A DNA stretch of 64,000 nucleotides. It comes from Azorinus chamasolen. Taxonomy: Eukaryota; Mollusca; Bivalvia; Cardiida; Solecurtidae. Under the pieces are notes generated by a model, which saw only the letters and a program-made list of their open reading frames with translations, ran no database searches and was not told the origin of the DNA. Numbering within the stretch: the first letter of the stretch is position 1; the number at the start of each line of letters is the position of its first letter. The DNA lies in contig OY755252.1 in assembly GCA_963576725.1 (NCBI GenBank), positions 28,402,078 to 28,466,077 of the forward strand, written 5' to 3'. This document shows positions 29,982 to 41,085 of this stretch, one piece after another. Made by a program: the position numbers and the translations under genes.

Positions 29982-32900
29982 TTGTCCAGGTTGAAAGAGT
30001 TAGGGCTGTTAAACTTTGGTCAATTTGGCTTAGCTAAATTCAGAGGCTCTAGAGGGGGCAACTCAAAACCAAAGCGTATTTGGGATGAAAATAAAGGTGT
30101 TCATTTAAACAGATTAAGGGAAATACCTCAGTCAATTCCAATTGTTTCTGGAAACCGTCCAACAGAATGTAAGGTTTCACCTGATGGCGTAAATCTCAGT
30201 CATTTGAAACAGTTCCCCTAGGTAATCCCCATTGTTTCGAAACCTAACCTGTACGCGAGTAAATTCTCAACAGTGTCCCGTTCTGAGAAAACGAAAACTG
30301 TTGTTCATGTAAAACGCGAACCTCCAATGCCTGTGAGAATTCAGACCTTTGTAAAAGTATGCAGTATAAACCCTAGATCAGTCAAAAACAAGGCTCTTTC
30401 TATTTGCGACTATATCGTTTCAAATGACTTTGATGTGGTAGCCATTACGGAAACCTGGCTCGGTAGTTCTGTTGACAATTCTTGCTTAAGTGAATTGGTT
30501 CCTACTCATTACAGAATCCAACATGTCCCTCGCTGCAATGGCAACCGTGGCGGCGGGGTTGCAATCATACATAAGGCTTCAATAGGACTTCGCCTCCATA
30601 AATCAACAAGAGATAATGATTTCTCAAACTTTGAGTACATGGACTGCACTATAAGTATCCGAGATTTCAATATGCGCCTAGTAGTAGTTTATAGACCACC
30701 ACCATCTCGTGGTAATGGTCTAAAAACTGGAGATTTCCTCGAGAGTGAGTGGCCATTTTTCTTATCTAAACTTGCGACCACCGATAGACCGGTCGTCATT
30801 GTAGGGGATTTAAATATCCACCTTGACATTCCAAATGACAGAAACACTGCTAACTTTGTTAGTACACTCGAATCATTTGGACTGCGACAGCATGTAAATG
30901 AAACCACTCATGTAGGGGGACATACTCTTGATGTTGTTATTACACGGGATGGTGATGAATGTTTGTCAAACATTGAAGTCACAGATCCTGGACTGTCCGA
31001 CAGTAGTGGTAAAATTTCGCGAGATCATTTTTCTGTAACTTTCGAGGCAAAGGCCGCAAAACCTCCAACAGTGAGGAAAACTGTTTCATTTCGGAAACTT
31101 AGGGCAATTAATGTCGAATCATTCAAAAGGGACCTCCTCGACTCAGTACCCATCGAGACAAGTATGCAAACGGCAGATGTTGATGAGCTGGTTAAATCAT
31201 ATACACAGATACTGGCAGCACTTGTCAATAAACATGCATCACTGTGTACTAAAACCATAACACTCAGACCATCATGTCCTTGGTATACCCAGGAACTGCA
31301 CGATGCTAAACATGTAAAGCGCAAATTGGAACGGAATTGGAAAAAGTCCAGGCTCACAATAGACCATCAGCTATACAGAGAACATTGTGCCAAAGTCAAC
31401 AAGCTGCTGATAAAGTCGAGAATTGATTTCTACTCAGAGAAAATTGAAACATGCCAGGCAGACTCAAAAAGTCTTTTCAACGTCACTAAGCATCTGCTAG
31501 GTTCAACTAATGATATCGCATTGCCTAAGAATTCATCCTCGAAACAACTTGCACAAGACTTCAGTGACTTTTTCGTTCAAAAGGTGGACAAAATACGGGC
31601 AGATATTTCATCAGGCACTGTATCCAGTGTGCCGAATACCACTGAGATGCAGCATTCAACAAACATTTTAGAAATGTTTGATGCAGCTACAGTGGAAGAA
31701 GTCGAACAGATCATTAAGGCATCCCCCTGTAAGTCTTGCGAACTGGATCCAATACCTACATGGTTGCTAAAGGCATGCCTTGATGAACTCCTACCGATTT
31801 TGACAAACATTATTAACTCCTCTTTAGACACTGCCTGCGTTCCAAAAAGTTTCAAGAGGTCACATGTCAGACCCCTTTTAAAGAAACCTGATCTCGATTC
31901 AAATGAACTTAAAAATTATAGGCCTGTATCAAATCTGCCATTTGTCTCCAAAGTATTAGAAAAAGTTGTTGACAAACGCATTGAGTCCCATCTGACCTCA
32001 AACAATCTACACGAACAGCATCAGTCAGCATACCGAAAGCATCATTCAACAGAGACTGCTCTTCTGAAAGTTCAAAACGATATCCTTCAATCCCTAGATA
32101 GAAACGAAATTACAATTTTGGTGATGCTTGACTTATCAGCTGCATTTGATACTATCGATCACGAAACGTTGCTGAAACGCCTAGAAAGAGACTTCGGAAT
32201 CATTGGGAAACCTCTTGAGTGGATGACCTCCTATCTAAATGACCGCTATCAAATAGTGTCAATAGATGGGGAATTGTCCACTCCAGTTAACATGAGATAT
32301 AGCGTACCACAGTGATCGGTCCTAGGACTGAAGCACTACATCATGTACACAAAACCTGTCGGCTCAATCTGCAAAACCCATGGGCTCAACCACCATTTTT
32401 ATGCCGATGACTCACAATTATACCTATCATTTAAGCCCAAGGACGTTTCCTGTCAACAGGAAGCTTTATCACGAGTTGAGAACTGTCTCAAGGAGCTTGT
32501 GTCTTGGATGCACCAGAACATGCTGAAGCTCAATACTGACAAAACTGAGGTCATACTGTTTCATACTAAAAACACAGAAGTACCTGAAGAGATTCATGTG
32601 CAAGTAGGACCCTCTGAAATCAAGCCATCTCTGTGTATAAAGAATCTCGGCGCATGGCTCGATTCACAAATGGATATGACATCACACATCAATTCCGTGT
32701 GTAGGTTTAGTTATGCTCAGCTCCGACGAATAGGTCATATAAGAAAGTACCTCTCGCCTGCTGCTACCAAGACTTTGGTGAACTCTCTGGTTACATCAAA
32801 AATAGACTACTGCAACTCATTGCTGCATGGAATTCCAAACAAAACACTGCAGAAGCTTCAAAGAGTGCAAAACACAGCAGCCCGCATCATAACAAGGACT

Positions 32901-33251
32901 TCTCGACATAATCATATCACGCCGGTTTTGAAGGAACTTCACTGGCTTCCGGTTCAGCATCGGATTGAATTCAAAATTCTGACACTTACGTATAAGGCCA
33001 TGCACAATGAATCCGCCAAGTACATTGTCGACATGCTTGACGTGTACATGCCCCGCAGAGAATTAAGATCAGCAAGTAGTTCTTTGTCGTTGGTTGTACC
33101 AAAAAGTCGTAAGGTAAAATACGGTGAGAGAAGTTTCATGCATGCAGCTCCCAAACTCTGGAATGCTCTTCCATCAGGCATTAGAGATGCAAGCTCACTG
33201 GCATGTTTCAAAAAATATCTGAAAACGCATTTCTTCAACATATATTATTAG
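29982..33251 (+). pseudogene. LINE ORF: basic leader, endonuclease, reverse transcriptase; two in-frame stops
   Basis: The polyprotein would nick target DNA and copy its RNA. One frame runs from 29,982 to 33,251. Leader: Gly/basic residues with 'IPIVSGN' and 'IPIVSKPN' repeats, broken by TAG at 30,219-30,221. Endonuclease (GTG at 30,273 = residue 1): 'CSINPRSVKNK' at 30, 'VVAITETWLG' with catalytic Glu near 60, 'RGGGVAIIH', 'VVIVGDLNIHLD' near 175, 'ISRDHFSVTF' near 250. RT from about 470: 'NYRPVSNLPFVSKVLEKVVD', 'HQSAYRKHHSTETALL', 'VMLDLSAAFDTIDH' (catalytic Asp), then 'YSVPQ', TGA (32,313-32,315), 'SVLG', 'HHFYADDSQLYLSF' (catalytic DD), and the end 'LWNALPSGIRDASSLACFKK'. The TGA replaces the Gly of the usual VPQGSVLGP motif. 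The Pro after SVLG is Leu. Confidence 0.92.
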
Positions 33252-33440
33252 GGCAGTTTAGAAAACGTAGCTGCTAATCGTTGGTTATCATAACTGCTGC
33301 ATTGGCCACAGAGTGTTGATCCTGCCACTTCCGTATGACTGTGGACTTTTAACCCCCTTTTTTCAAATATAATGCTCCACAAATGTAGATAAATAGATAA
33401 ATGAATAACAAAAACCTCATCCATATTTTTATGGACTTCT
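29982..33440 (+). mobile_element. CR1/L2-like LINE, nearly full length
   Basis: 5' leader from about 29,850, a long ORF with endonuclease and RT, a short 3' UTR reaching the microsatellite-like 'gtagataaatagataaatga' near 33,385. The 3' portion is repeated in tandem downstream. Coding damage is slight: two in-frame stops and no frameshift. Confidence 0.85.
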
Positions 33441-34113
33441 AGTGAATCCCCTTGCTGTTGAACGTGCGGGTGTTGTGTCAGCGGGATTCTGCTGTCCAGA
33501 TGTGGTGGTGGCCGAGGGAGTGCTGTTGTCAAACGGGGCATCCCTATACGCTTGGTACCTCTGGTAACTCCAGTTCCAATGCCGGAGGGAGCACCGTAGT
33601 GAAACAGGGCATCCCTCTACGGTATAATTCCGCGCTGGTACATTGGGAGTCTTGCTGGCATGACTTGCTACCCTGCCCTTAACCAGTGCCAGGGATTCCT
33701 GTTAAGCTAACCCAGTTTCCTTATTTTTGCTTACCAGTGAACTGGGTCGTGTAATATATGGGCAGCGGGCGGATTAAGCCTGTACGGTCTAATGCAGCAT
33801 CGCGTGTCTCAATCAGTCTCGATTTGTCCGATGTGATTCCTTTGCCATTGCAGCCGGTGGGATATGTTGTAGGAACAGTATACGGGATACCTTCTTCAGC
33901 TCTACTTTGGCTGGGCTTTTTGGGTTCCCATAATAAGACATTTTATTCTGTAATTAAATTTTGGATATACCTTATTACAACTCTATTAAAATATGATCGG
34001 CTGTGTATTCCCTCATTGCCAGAGCGGGTCGAATAGTGTTTGACTGGAGGGGTTGCATAGTGCGCGTATATGACAGTTGTTTATTTGTATTGCTTAGTTT
34101 ATATGCATGAACT
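32254..34113 (+). repeat. 1,860-bp tandem duplication, unit 1
   Basis: It begins within the RT coding sequence and ends in 'atgcatgaact'. It contains the TGA-interrupted RT half, the 3' UTR, and a downstream segment (33,440-34,113). Unit 2 follows with no spacer and shares a junctional T. Differences by eye: 32,631 C/T, 32,707 T/C (Phe/Ser), 33,866 G/A, 34,008 T/C, 34,022 G/T. Confidence 0.95.
33440..34040 (+). other. Segment resembling a LINE 5' leader, inside the duplicated unit
   Basis: One frame reads 'GGGRGSAVVKRGIPIRLVPL' and, after a shift, 'AGGSTVVKQGIPLRYNS', a Gly/basic pattern like the leader of the LINE at 29,982. It has stops and ends at 'LLPCP'. It may be the 5' part of a second truncated element. 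This is inference. Confidence 0.35.
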
Positions 34114-35973
34114 TAGTGTCAATAGATGGGGAATTGTCCACTCCAGTTAACATGAGATATAGCGTACCACAGTGATCGGTCCTAGGACTGAAGCACTACA
34201 TCATGTACACAAAACCTGTCGGCTCAATCTGCAAAACCCATGGGCTCAACCACCATTTTTATGCCGATGACTCACAATTATACCTATCATTTAAGCCCAA
34301 GGACGTTTCCTGTCAACAGGAAGCTTTATCACGAGTTGAGAACTGTCTCAAGGAGCTTGTGTCTTGGATGCACCAGAACATGCTGAAGCTCAATACTGAC
34401 AAAACTGAGGTCATACTGTTTCATACTAAAAACACAGAAGTACCTGAAGAGATTCATGTGCAAGTAGGACCCTCTGAAATCAAGCCATCTTTGTGTATAA
34501 AGAATCTCGGCGCATGGCTCGATTCACAAATGGATATGACATCACACATCAATTCCGTGTGTAGGTCTAGTTATGCTCAGCTCCGACGAATAGGTCATAT
34601 AAGAAAGTACCTCTCGCCTGCTGCTACCAAGACTTTGGTGAACTCTCTGGTTACATCAAAAATAGACTACTGCAACTCATTGCTGCATGGAATTCCAAAC
34701 AAAACACTGCAGAAGCTTCAAAGAGTGCAAAACACAGCAGCCCGCATCATAACAAGGACTTCTCGACATAATCATATCACGCCGGTTTTGAAGGAACTTC
34801 ACTGGCTTCCGGTTCAGCATCGGATTGAATTCAAAATTCTGACACTTACGTATAAGGCCATGCACAATGAATCCGCCAAGTACATTGTCGACATGCTTGA
34901 CGTGTACATGCCCCGCAGAGAATTAAGATCAGCAAGTAGTTCTTTGTCGTTGGTTGTACCAAAAAGTCGTAAGGTAAAATACGGTGAGAGAAGTTTCATG
35001 CATGCAGCTCCCAAACTCTGGAATGCTCTTCCATCAGGCATTAGAGATGCAAGCTCACTGGCATGTTTCAAAAAATATCTGAAAACGCATTTCTTCAACA
35101 TATATTATTAGGGCAGTTTAGAAAACGTAGCTGCTAATCGTTGGTTATCATAACTGCTGCATTGGCCACAGAGTGTTGATCCTGCCACTTCCGTATGACT
35201 GTGGACTTTTAACCCCCTTTTTTCAAATATAATGCTCCACAAATGTAGATAAATAGATAAATGAATAACAAAAACCTCATCCATATTTTTATGGACTTCT
35301 AGTGAATCCCCTTGCTGTTGAACGTGCGGGTGTTGTGTCAGCGGGATTCTGCTGTCCAGATGTGGTGGTGGCCGAGGGAGTGCTGTTGTCAAACGGGGCA
35401 TCCCTATACGCTTGGTACCTCTGGTAACTCCAGTTCCAATGCCGGAGGGAGCACCGTAGTGAAACAGGGCATCCCTCTACGGTATAATTCCGCGCTGGTA
35501 CATTGGGAGTCTTGCTGGCATGACTTGCTACCCTGCCCTTAACCAGTGCCAGGGATTCCTGTTAAGCTAACCCAGTTTCCTTATTTTTGCTTACCAGTGA
35601 ACTGGGTCGTGTAATATATGGGCAGCGGGCGGATTAAGCCTGTACGGTCTAATGCAGCATCGCGTGTCTCAATCAGTCTCGATTTGTCCGATGTGATTCC
35701 TTTGCCATTGCAGCCGGTGGGATATATTGTAGGAACAGTATACGGGATACCTTCTTCAGCTCTACTTTGGCTGGGCTTTTTGGGTTCCCATAATAAGACA
35801 TTTTATTCTGTAATTAAATTTTGGATATACCTTATTACAACTCTATTAAAATATGATCGGCTGTGTACTCCCTCATTGCCATAGCGGGTCGAATAGTGTT
35901 TGACTGGAGGGGTTGCATAGTGCGCGTATATGACAGTTGTTTATTTGTATTGCTTAGTTTATATGCATGAACT
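34114..35973 (+). repeat. 1,860-bp tandem duplication, unit 2
   Basis: A direct head-to-tail copy of 32,254-34,113, about 99.7 percent identical, including the TGA in the RT and its Leu variant. After 35,973 the sequence becomes unrelated ('caaattgatctgttctg'). Confidence 0.95.
34203..35111 (+). pseudogene. Duplicated LINE RT C-terminal half
   Basis: 302 codons from ATG: 'MYTKPVGSICKTHGLNHHFY', the DD catalytic pair in 'YADDSQ', and the usual C-terminal 'LWNALPSGIRD'. It differs from unit 1 by one residue ('VCRSSYAQ' against 'VCRFSYAQ'). Without the endonuclease and the RT fingers it cannot act as an element. Confidence 0.9.
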
Positions 35974-35974
35974 T

Positions 35975-36470
35975 CAAATTGATCTGTTCTGTTACCCAAT
36001 TTTCCGGCCATATTTTATGTGCAGTGTTGTATGCTAAACGAATGTACCCAAGTCTGTTGAGTCTGGGTCAAAATTATGTGACGTACTGGCACTGCGCATA
36101 GAATGTTGCATTTAAGTTTTGTTGTTTTATGATCTGAGTGCGTTGACACAATATAGTAGAGCACAATACGACACAGATAAACTTACGGAAAAGATGTAGC
36201 TGATTTACCTATGTCCTAAATAAATTCTATTTTATTAATATTCTTATCTATATATAAGTATTAAACATATTTTATTTTAAATGTTCTATAATTTACGTAT
36301 TATTAAACAAAAAATGTATCTTTGTGAAGCGCTTTTGAACGCACATATCCTGTATGAAAAGTGCGCTATATAAATGTGGTATAATAATAATACTAAAAAA
36401 GTATACGGCAGAACATGTATTACGTGACGATCGAAAAGAGTTATTCCTTTGGGTGTGTAATGTAATTGTA
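35975..36470. other. Mostly unrecognised; probable retroposon 3' end at 36,315-36,395
   Basis: 'gtgaagcgcttttgaacg' then 'gaaaagtgcgctatataaat' followed by 'gtataataataata' resembles the conserved 3' tail of many animal retroposons ('gcgctatataaat' plus short repeats). Nothing else is recognised. Confidence 0.4.
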
Positions 36471-36600
36471 GGTTAACGCATGTCAAATGTAATGCAGAAT
36501 GCAGGAGCTGTCTGCTTTACTTTTGTCCTGCACTAAGCAGTCACCTGCTTTATAAGAATATTTTGTTCAATAAAAGAATGGCTGCTTTGGAATGGTTTGA
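36470..36600 (+). mobile_element. Family E fragment
   Basis: 'aatgtaatgcagaatgcag', 'gagctgtctgctttactttt' and 'gtcctgcactaagcagtcac'. Ends not found. Confidence 0.5.
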
Positions 36601-36829
36601 GCTGTAAGCTGTTTTCAAATGCTAATCAGATCAAAAACTATCACGGGTGTGTAAATATATTCACACTGTTTTGATTATCTCTCTTAGAAGTACTTATAGT
36701 AAGTAGCTTTGAGAATGAAATTCTGGCAAACAACGGAGAAAAAAATCCTTCTGTCTCTGCTGAGTGATTATAACACCTTTTCTACATGGACATCAAATGG
36801 TATGTTTATAAGTGGTATGCTTCTACCCC

Positions 36830-37715
36830 AGTCCATCCCTCGTACGTAGTACATGTAGCACTTGTATATCCGTAGCGTTCTGTATTGAACCCGTAGTCGA
36901 AATTTGACCACGGATCAAACAACCGTAGTGCATTCGATCTGTTCCGTATCTGAACGTTCTTATTCGTAATAACTCCTACGTATACCGTAGCAAACTGTTG
37001 TTCATCCACAGTGTACACGCCCTGACACTTGTCATTCCGTATTAAACCGTGATAGTTCCGTATTAACCGTGTCATTTCCGTATTAATTCCAAGTTCGCGC
37101 ATTCCCGGATCACCTCACCGGCTCCACTTTTGATTAAATCTCACGTATGGCCCCGGAAATGACAATTTCCGTAGTCCCATACGGATACGAACAATGAGGT
37201 GACTTCGGTTTTTGACGTACCTAGGGTAAGATAATGTAGGAATGGGCCACGAGGGATACGGAAATTTACGGTACGACACAGTTTAATACGGAAATTATAC
37301 GGTTTAATACGGAACGGTTACATACGGAACGACACCTGTCAGGGCCTGTGCACTCTAACAAGTACGGAGTAATAAGGTTTTAGTACAGAGTAAAACGGAT
37401 CCGTACATTCTGATACGGTTCAGTAAGGATGTACTACGGTTGTGTGACCCGTTGTCAAATTTTGAACATGTTCAAAAATTGTCACGGATATACAAACAAG
37501 TACTACTACGTATGACTACGGCTAAAATACAAAAAGCTACGGACCAGTACAGGTTGCTACGAATGTTGCCGGATTGTTTCCGTGAATGTATGACCGTCAC
37601 AGCTCGTTTGCACACCATTGTGTTTATCCGTATCACACTACGGAAACTGGAATTCCGGGGTCATCCGTGAGATTTAATCCGTAGTAAAACCGGCGAGGTT
37701 ATCCGTGAATGTGTG
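36830..37715. repeat. CCGTA/TACGG-rich composite inverted-repeat element
   Basis: The left part is filled with CCGTA(TTAA) words and the right part with their complement (TTAA)TACGG. About 100 bp at 37,097-37,195 ('ctcaccggctcc', 'attaaatctcacg', 'ccccggaa', 'tttccgtagt') is repeated inverted at 37,610-37,712 ('ggtcatccgtgagatttaat', 'aaaccggcgaggttatccg'). Independently, 36,830-37,090 mirrors 37,250-37,450 ('gtacacgccctgacac' against 'gtcagggcctgtgcac'). No coding ORF with recognisable domains. It fits a foldback-type DNA transposon with nested arms. Confidence 0.75.
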
Positions 37716-37779
37716 ACCTAGGCATTAAAGAAAATTCTAAATATGAGCTGTATATTGAATGTGTACCATTAAAATATCA

Positions 37780-37990
37780 CAAAGTAACGATTGCAGTGCG
37801 AGACATAAGTCACTAATTTCTTGGCAAACAGCGGATACCCAGATGAGATGGCTCCTAGGGTAGCCACCTCATCAAGGTCTGCACTGTTAGTCATGCAATA
37901 CATGTGTTAGAAAAATCCCAACATATTCACGATATGCTGGACCTTTATTCATTTTGGAATAATCCATTTGAAATTTCAGCGTTGTAAGGC
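37780..37990 (+). mobile_element. Family M MITE, copy 2
   Basis: 'gcaaacagcggatacccaga', hairpin 'gatggctcctagggtagcc' and the right end 'tcagcgttgtaaggctta'. It matches 12,011-12,219. Confidence 0.55.
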
Positions 37991-37999
37991 TTACAATTA

Positions 38000-38218
38000 T
38001 CAGCATAAATAATACACAATGGCACAGCCGCAGTAACGGCTAAAGACATAAACTTGTACACATTTTAACCCCTGGATGGAGAGGAGGCAACCTCGTGCGG
38101 GTGGGAGACACTGTAAAGCGTGTCTGTCTGAAAGTTCGAGCTTGTCCAGGCGGGATTCGATCCCCGGACACCTGGGTTATCAGCTCAACGCTCAACCACT
38201 AGGCTAAACCAGCACTAT
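38000..38218 (-). mobile_element. tRNA-derived SINE, copy 2
   Basis: Minus-strand head 'gctggtttagcctagtgg' (A-box TAGCCTAGTGG) and about 45 nt later 'ggggatcgaatcccgcc' (B-box). Between them lies 'gcgttgagctgataaccca', like a tRNA anticodon region. The tRNA-unrelated body continues 'acgctttacagtgtctccca'. Internal Pol III promoter boxes look usable. Confidence 0.8.
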
Positions 38219-38771
38219 GAATGAGTAGACATTCATTTTAAGAACTATTTGTTTTGTGCGGTAATGGTGATAAAATGTTTTATCAAAGAGGCACTTAATA
38301 GAACGAACGACGTAAACACGTTTGTTTAGTCTTGTCATCCAGAGCTACAGATAAAGGTGCGTACAATAATACTAAAATCGTCATTGCTGGAGAAAAACGG
38401 AGCTAATCTTGAAAACGTTTATCATAAAGCATCTTATCTGGACCTCTGTGTATCTATCATACTGAGTTTGAGATAAAATATGTGAACTATAAAGCATGTA
38501 AACAGCATAATGCGTGTATAACTCTTTAAAGGCGTATATCACATTTATTTCTAACAGACAGATTTTTTCAAACTTTGCCCATATAAAGTTTATAGTTTAC
38601 TTATTAGAATGCCGCCAAATTTAATGTAAAAGAAACTATTTTCATGAATATGATTATGGTAATACCGATGAGCATGGCAATGCAGTTGAATAAGCATAAG
38701 ACAAGTATGGCCGTGAGGTAATCACGGCACCGATATTGTGTACTGCTATGAGAGCGATTTCATGTTACGTT

Positions 38772-39490
38772 TGAATCCACAATCACAAGAAGATGTTATA
38801 AAAGCCTTCAATGACACTTCTCGATATTTGGATGATATATTTAACTTAGATAACCCCTTTCTTTTATGCTCTGATTCCTACAATTTATCCTAAAGAACTC
38901 AAATTGAATAAAACTAACCCGTCCGACATTTATGCAGCTTTTCTTGATCTAGACCTTAAAATTGACAATGGAATGATTTCTTCTACAATATATGAGAAAA
39001 GGGATGATTTTGATTTTACTATTGTACATTTCCCTAATCTTGACGGAGATGTTCCCCGTGCCCCATCTTACGGGGTTTATATATCTCAACTTATCCGTTT
39101 TGCTAGAGCTTGTTCATCTATTGACGATTTTAAACTAAAAAGCTGCTTAAGCAAGGACATAGATACCATAAACTAAGAAACACTTTCTCTAAATTATATT
39201 ATTTTTTTTTCGAAATCTCTCACTTATTGGCAAGTACCAATGTAATCTCAAGTCACTTCTGCGACAAGGTATTTCACATCTTGAATTTTATGGTGATGTG
39301 ATTTACTTCGTAAAATTATTGGACATACCCACTTTCTCACTTTGTTCATCAAATATGTTAAAATGTTTATTAAAAGGGATATGATCCTATAGTACTACAG
39401 CATACTGCATGTTTGGTTGTCAACCTTTTTACAGTTTGCAATCATGCTGGCCTCTTTGCATGTACGCCGACAAGAAAGGTTTAGTACTGT
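38772..39490 (+). pseudogene. Frameshifted RT-family ORF (retroelement relic)
   Basis: Frame segments read in order: 'FNDTSRYLDDIFNLDNP' (YLDD is the catalytic RT motif C), shift near 38,866, 'LIPTIYPKELKLNKTNPSD', 'FLDLDLKIDNG', 'RDDFDFTIVHFPNLDGDVPR', 'PSYGVYISQLIRFARAC', a short deletion near 39,135, 'KLLKQGHRYHKLRNTFSK', 'LKSLLRQGISHLEFYGDVIY', 'HFLTLFIKYVKMFIKR', and after another shift 'GYDPIVLQHTACLVVNLFTV'. It overlaps the truncated copy at 1045-1450 and covers the post-catalytic part of the same family. At least three frame breaks show it is dead. Family known by recall only. Confidence 0.8.
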
Positions 39491-39779
39491 ATGAAGGCGA
39501 CCTCTTAAATCCAGAAACGGAAGGCGGACGTCGGCTATCTGTACTATTTCGTTTTTGTCGGACCCTTTATTGCTTTTCCACAGTTCTCTGTTTGCAGCTC
39601 AATCATTGAGTACACTAGCGATAGGTGGATACAGTTTGTTCACTTAAATGTTTTCGTTATACATGCACTTTACCACTGTATTTGCCGTTGCGGTTATTGT
39701 AGATTAGTCGGAGAGGGGATATGTTTATTTACACTGTTTGTATTTTAGGGTGGGGATGGAATAAGTGTGAGGTTGGGCG

Positions 39780-40000
39780 CCCATGAACCGGTTTAACCCC
39801 ATATTCCGGTTTAACCCCCCAGTGACTTTTGTCACTGACCGTTCCAAGGCGGTACTTCCATCCTCCCCCTATTGTATGTTTGTTTTGTCTTTGTACGTCT
39901 CTTGATTTTACATTTGCTGTGTCCTTGTGTTGTTGTTCGAGCGACTGTTTTTTCTGTATGTGGTGTTTCCTGCATGACTCATTTTTGTACTTTAAAGCAT
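39780..40000 (+). repeat. Tail repeat of the RT element, copy 2
   Basis: 'ccagtgacttttgtcactga', 'ttccaaggcggtacttcc', 'ccccctattgtatgtttgtt', 'gtttcctgcatgactcat'. It is the reverse complement of 819-1062 and lies downstream of the RT relic, as in the other copy. Confidence 0.7.
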
Positions 40001-40004
40001 CTTG

Positions 40005-40092
40005 CTGCTGAAGATCGAATTCGCTACCCCGAAAATAACGCTCTTCCCACAAAGCAAGCCGGGTCGATTTTAAGCTTTTCTTAATATTTCAA
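40005..40092 (-). repeat. tRNA-like SINE2 fragment, copy 3
   Basis: Minus strand 'ggcttgctttgtgggaagag' then 'gcgaattcgatcttcagc'. Paralogous to 14,230 and 27,076. Confidence 0.45.
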
Positions 40093-40190
40093 ACAGAAGA
40101 GATACACATTGGTTGGTAGTTGTTAAGTTTGGCCTTTTCTCACTTAACAAGCTGGGACTCCAAGTAAGCCAACACGCACGGTATCATGTA

Positions 40191-40421
40191 TTAACGCTTT
40201 ACTCCATGAATATTCATGGAAGTAAATAATGACACTATGAATATCAATAGGATTATTTTTCAACGGCACGTAACTATATGATATTTTGGCCATGGCAGAA
40301 AAACTGTAGAACCATATCCATATTTTGTCAGCAAGAAGAACAGACCTATAGGAGCCGTCTGATTTAGGTTGACTCTGTTTTTAAAGGCGTAGAAAGGCGT
40401 ATTTATGGAGTAAAGGGTTAA
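40191..40421 (-). mobile_element. Family A TTAA-type MITE
   Basis: TTAACGCTTTACTCCATGAA to 'tatttatggagtaaagggtt' + AA. The hairpin has lost its left arm ('gaacagacctataggagccg'). Confidence 0.75.
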
Positions 40422-40943
40422 CGCTTACCCGGTGTAACATATAAGCTTTTAAGAACGGTATCGACCAAGCGTCAGACAGCTTACATCCTGATGAGTAGCC
40501 GAGTTATTCGGCATCTTATCTGGGTCCAAGCTGTTTGCAACTAATTTCGCGGTTAGTATGATAAAGATTAATGTTTCTCACATAAATCCGATTATCTCCG
40601 GGTTAGAACAACGGGTTAAGATTCCTTGATCTTTAACACGTGTAAGAACACTTTAGAACACATATGACGTCATACGTCATATATGACGTCAAACCATGGA
40701 AACCGATGCTTACATGTCATTAAAACGGCGAAAATACACTGATTAGTTATGTGAGAAAAAGAATCTTATGCTCGTTGTCTTTTAGATCTCATGTACCTAA
40801 ACTCACCAAAGGCTCGCTTAATAAACTCTTCTAAGGCTCGTTTAGGACCATGTGATCTTAAAAGACAACTCCCGACAGATCCTCTACTTCTGTTATCATA
40901 GCTAACGAAAACATGAATATTGCGTCTTAGTGAAATTGGAAAT

Positions 40944-41047
40944 TGGCGTGCGCGTGCGTGCGTGCGTGGGTGCGTGGGTGTGTGCGTGCGTGCGTGCGTG
41001 CGTGTGTGTGTGTGAGTGTGTGTGTGTGTGTGTGTGCGTGTGTGTGG

Positions 41048-41085
<38 letters not shown>

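Larger units (their letters stand above)
37730..40940. repeat. Paralogous block II, copy c (partial)
   Basis: It shares the family D-adjacent 'aaatatgagctgtatattga', family M, the SINE, 'gattatggtaataccgatga' and the family A copy with blocks at 11,950-14,450 and 26,040-27,660. The RT relic is private to this copy. Confidence 0.65.

Noticed and set aside
32313..32315. TGA in the LINE RT as possible selenocysteine or readthrough codon
   Set aside because: It stands at the invariant Gly of VPQGSVLGP and is one substitution from GGA. No SECIS-like element was seen, and LINEs are not known to recode here.
38000..38218. A genuine tRNA gene on the minus strand
   Set aside because: A- and B-boxes are present but the arms do not fold into a full cloverleaf, and a tRNA-unrelated body follows. 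SINE is the better call.
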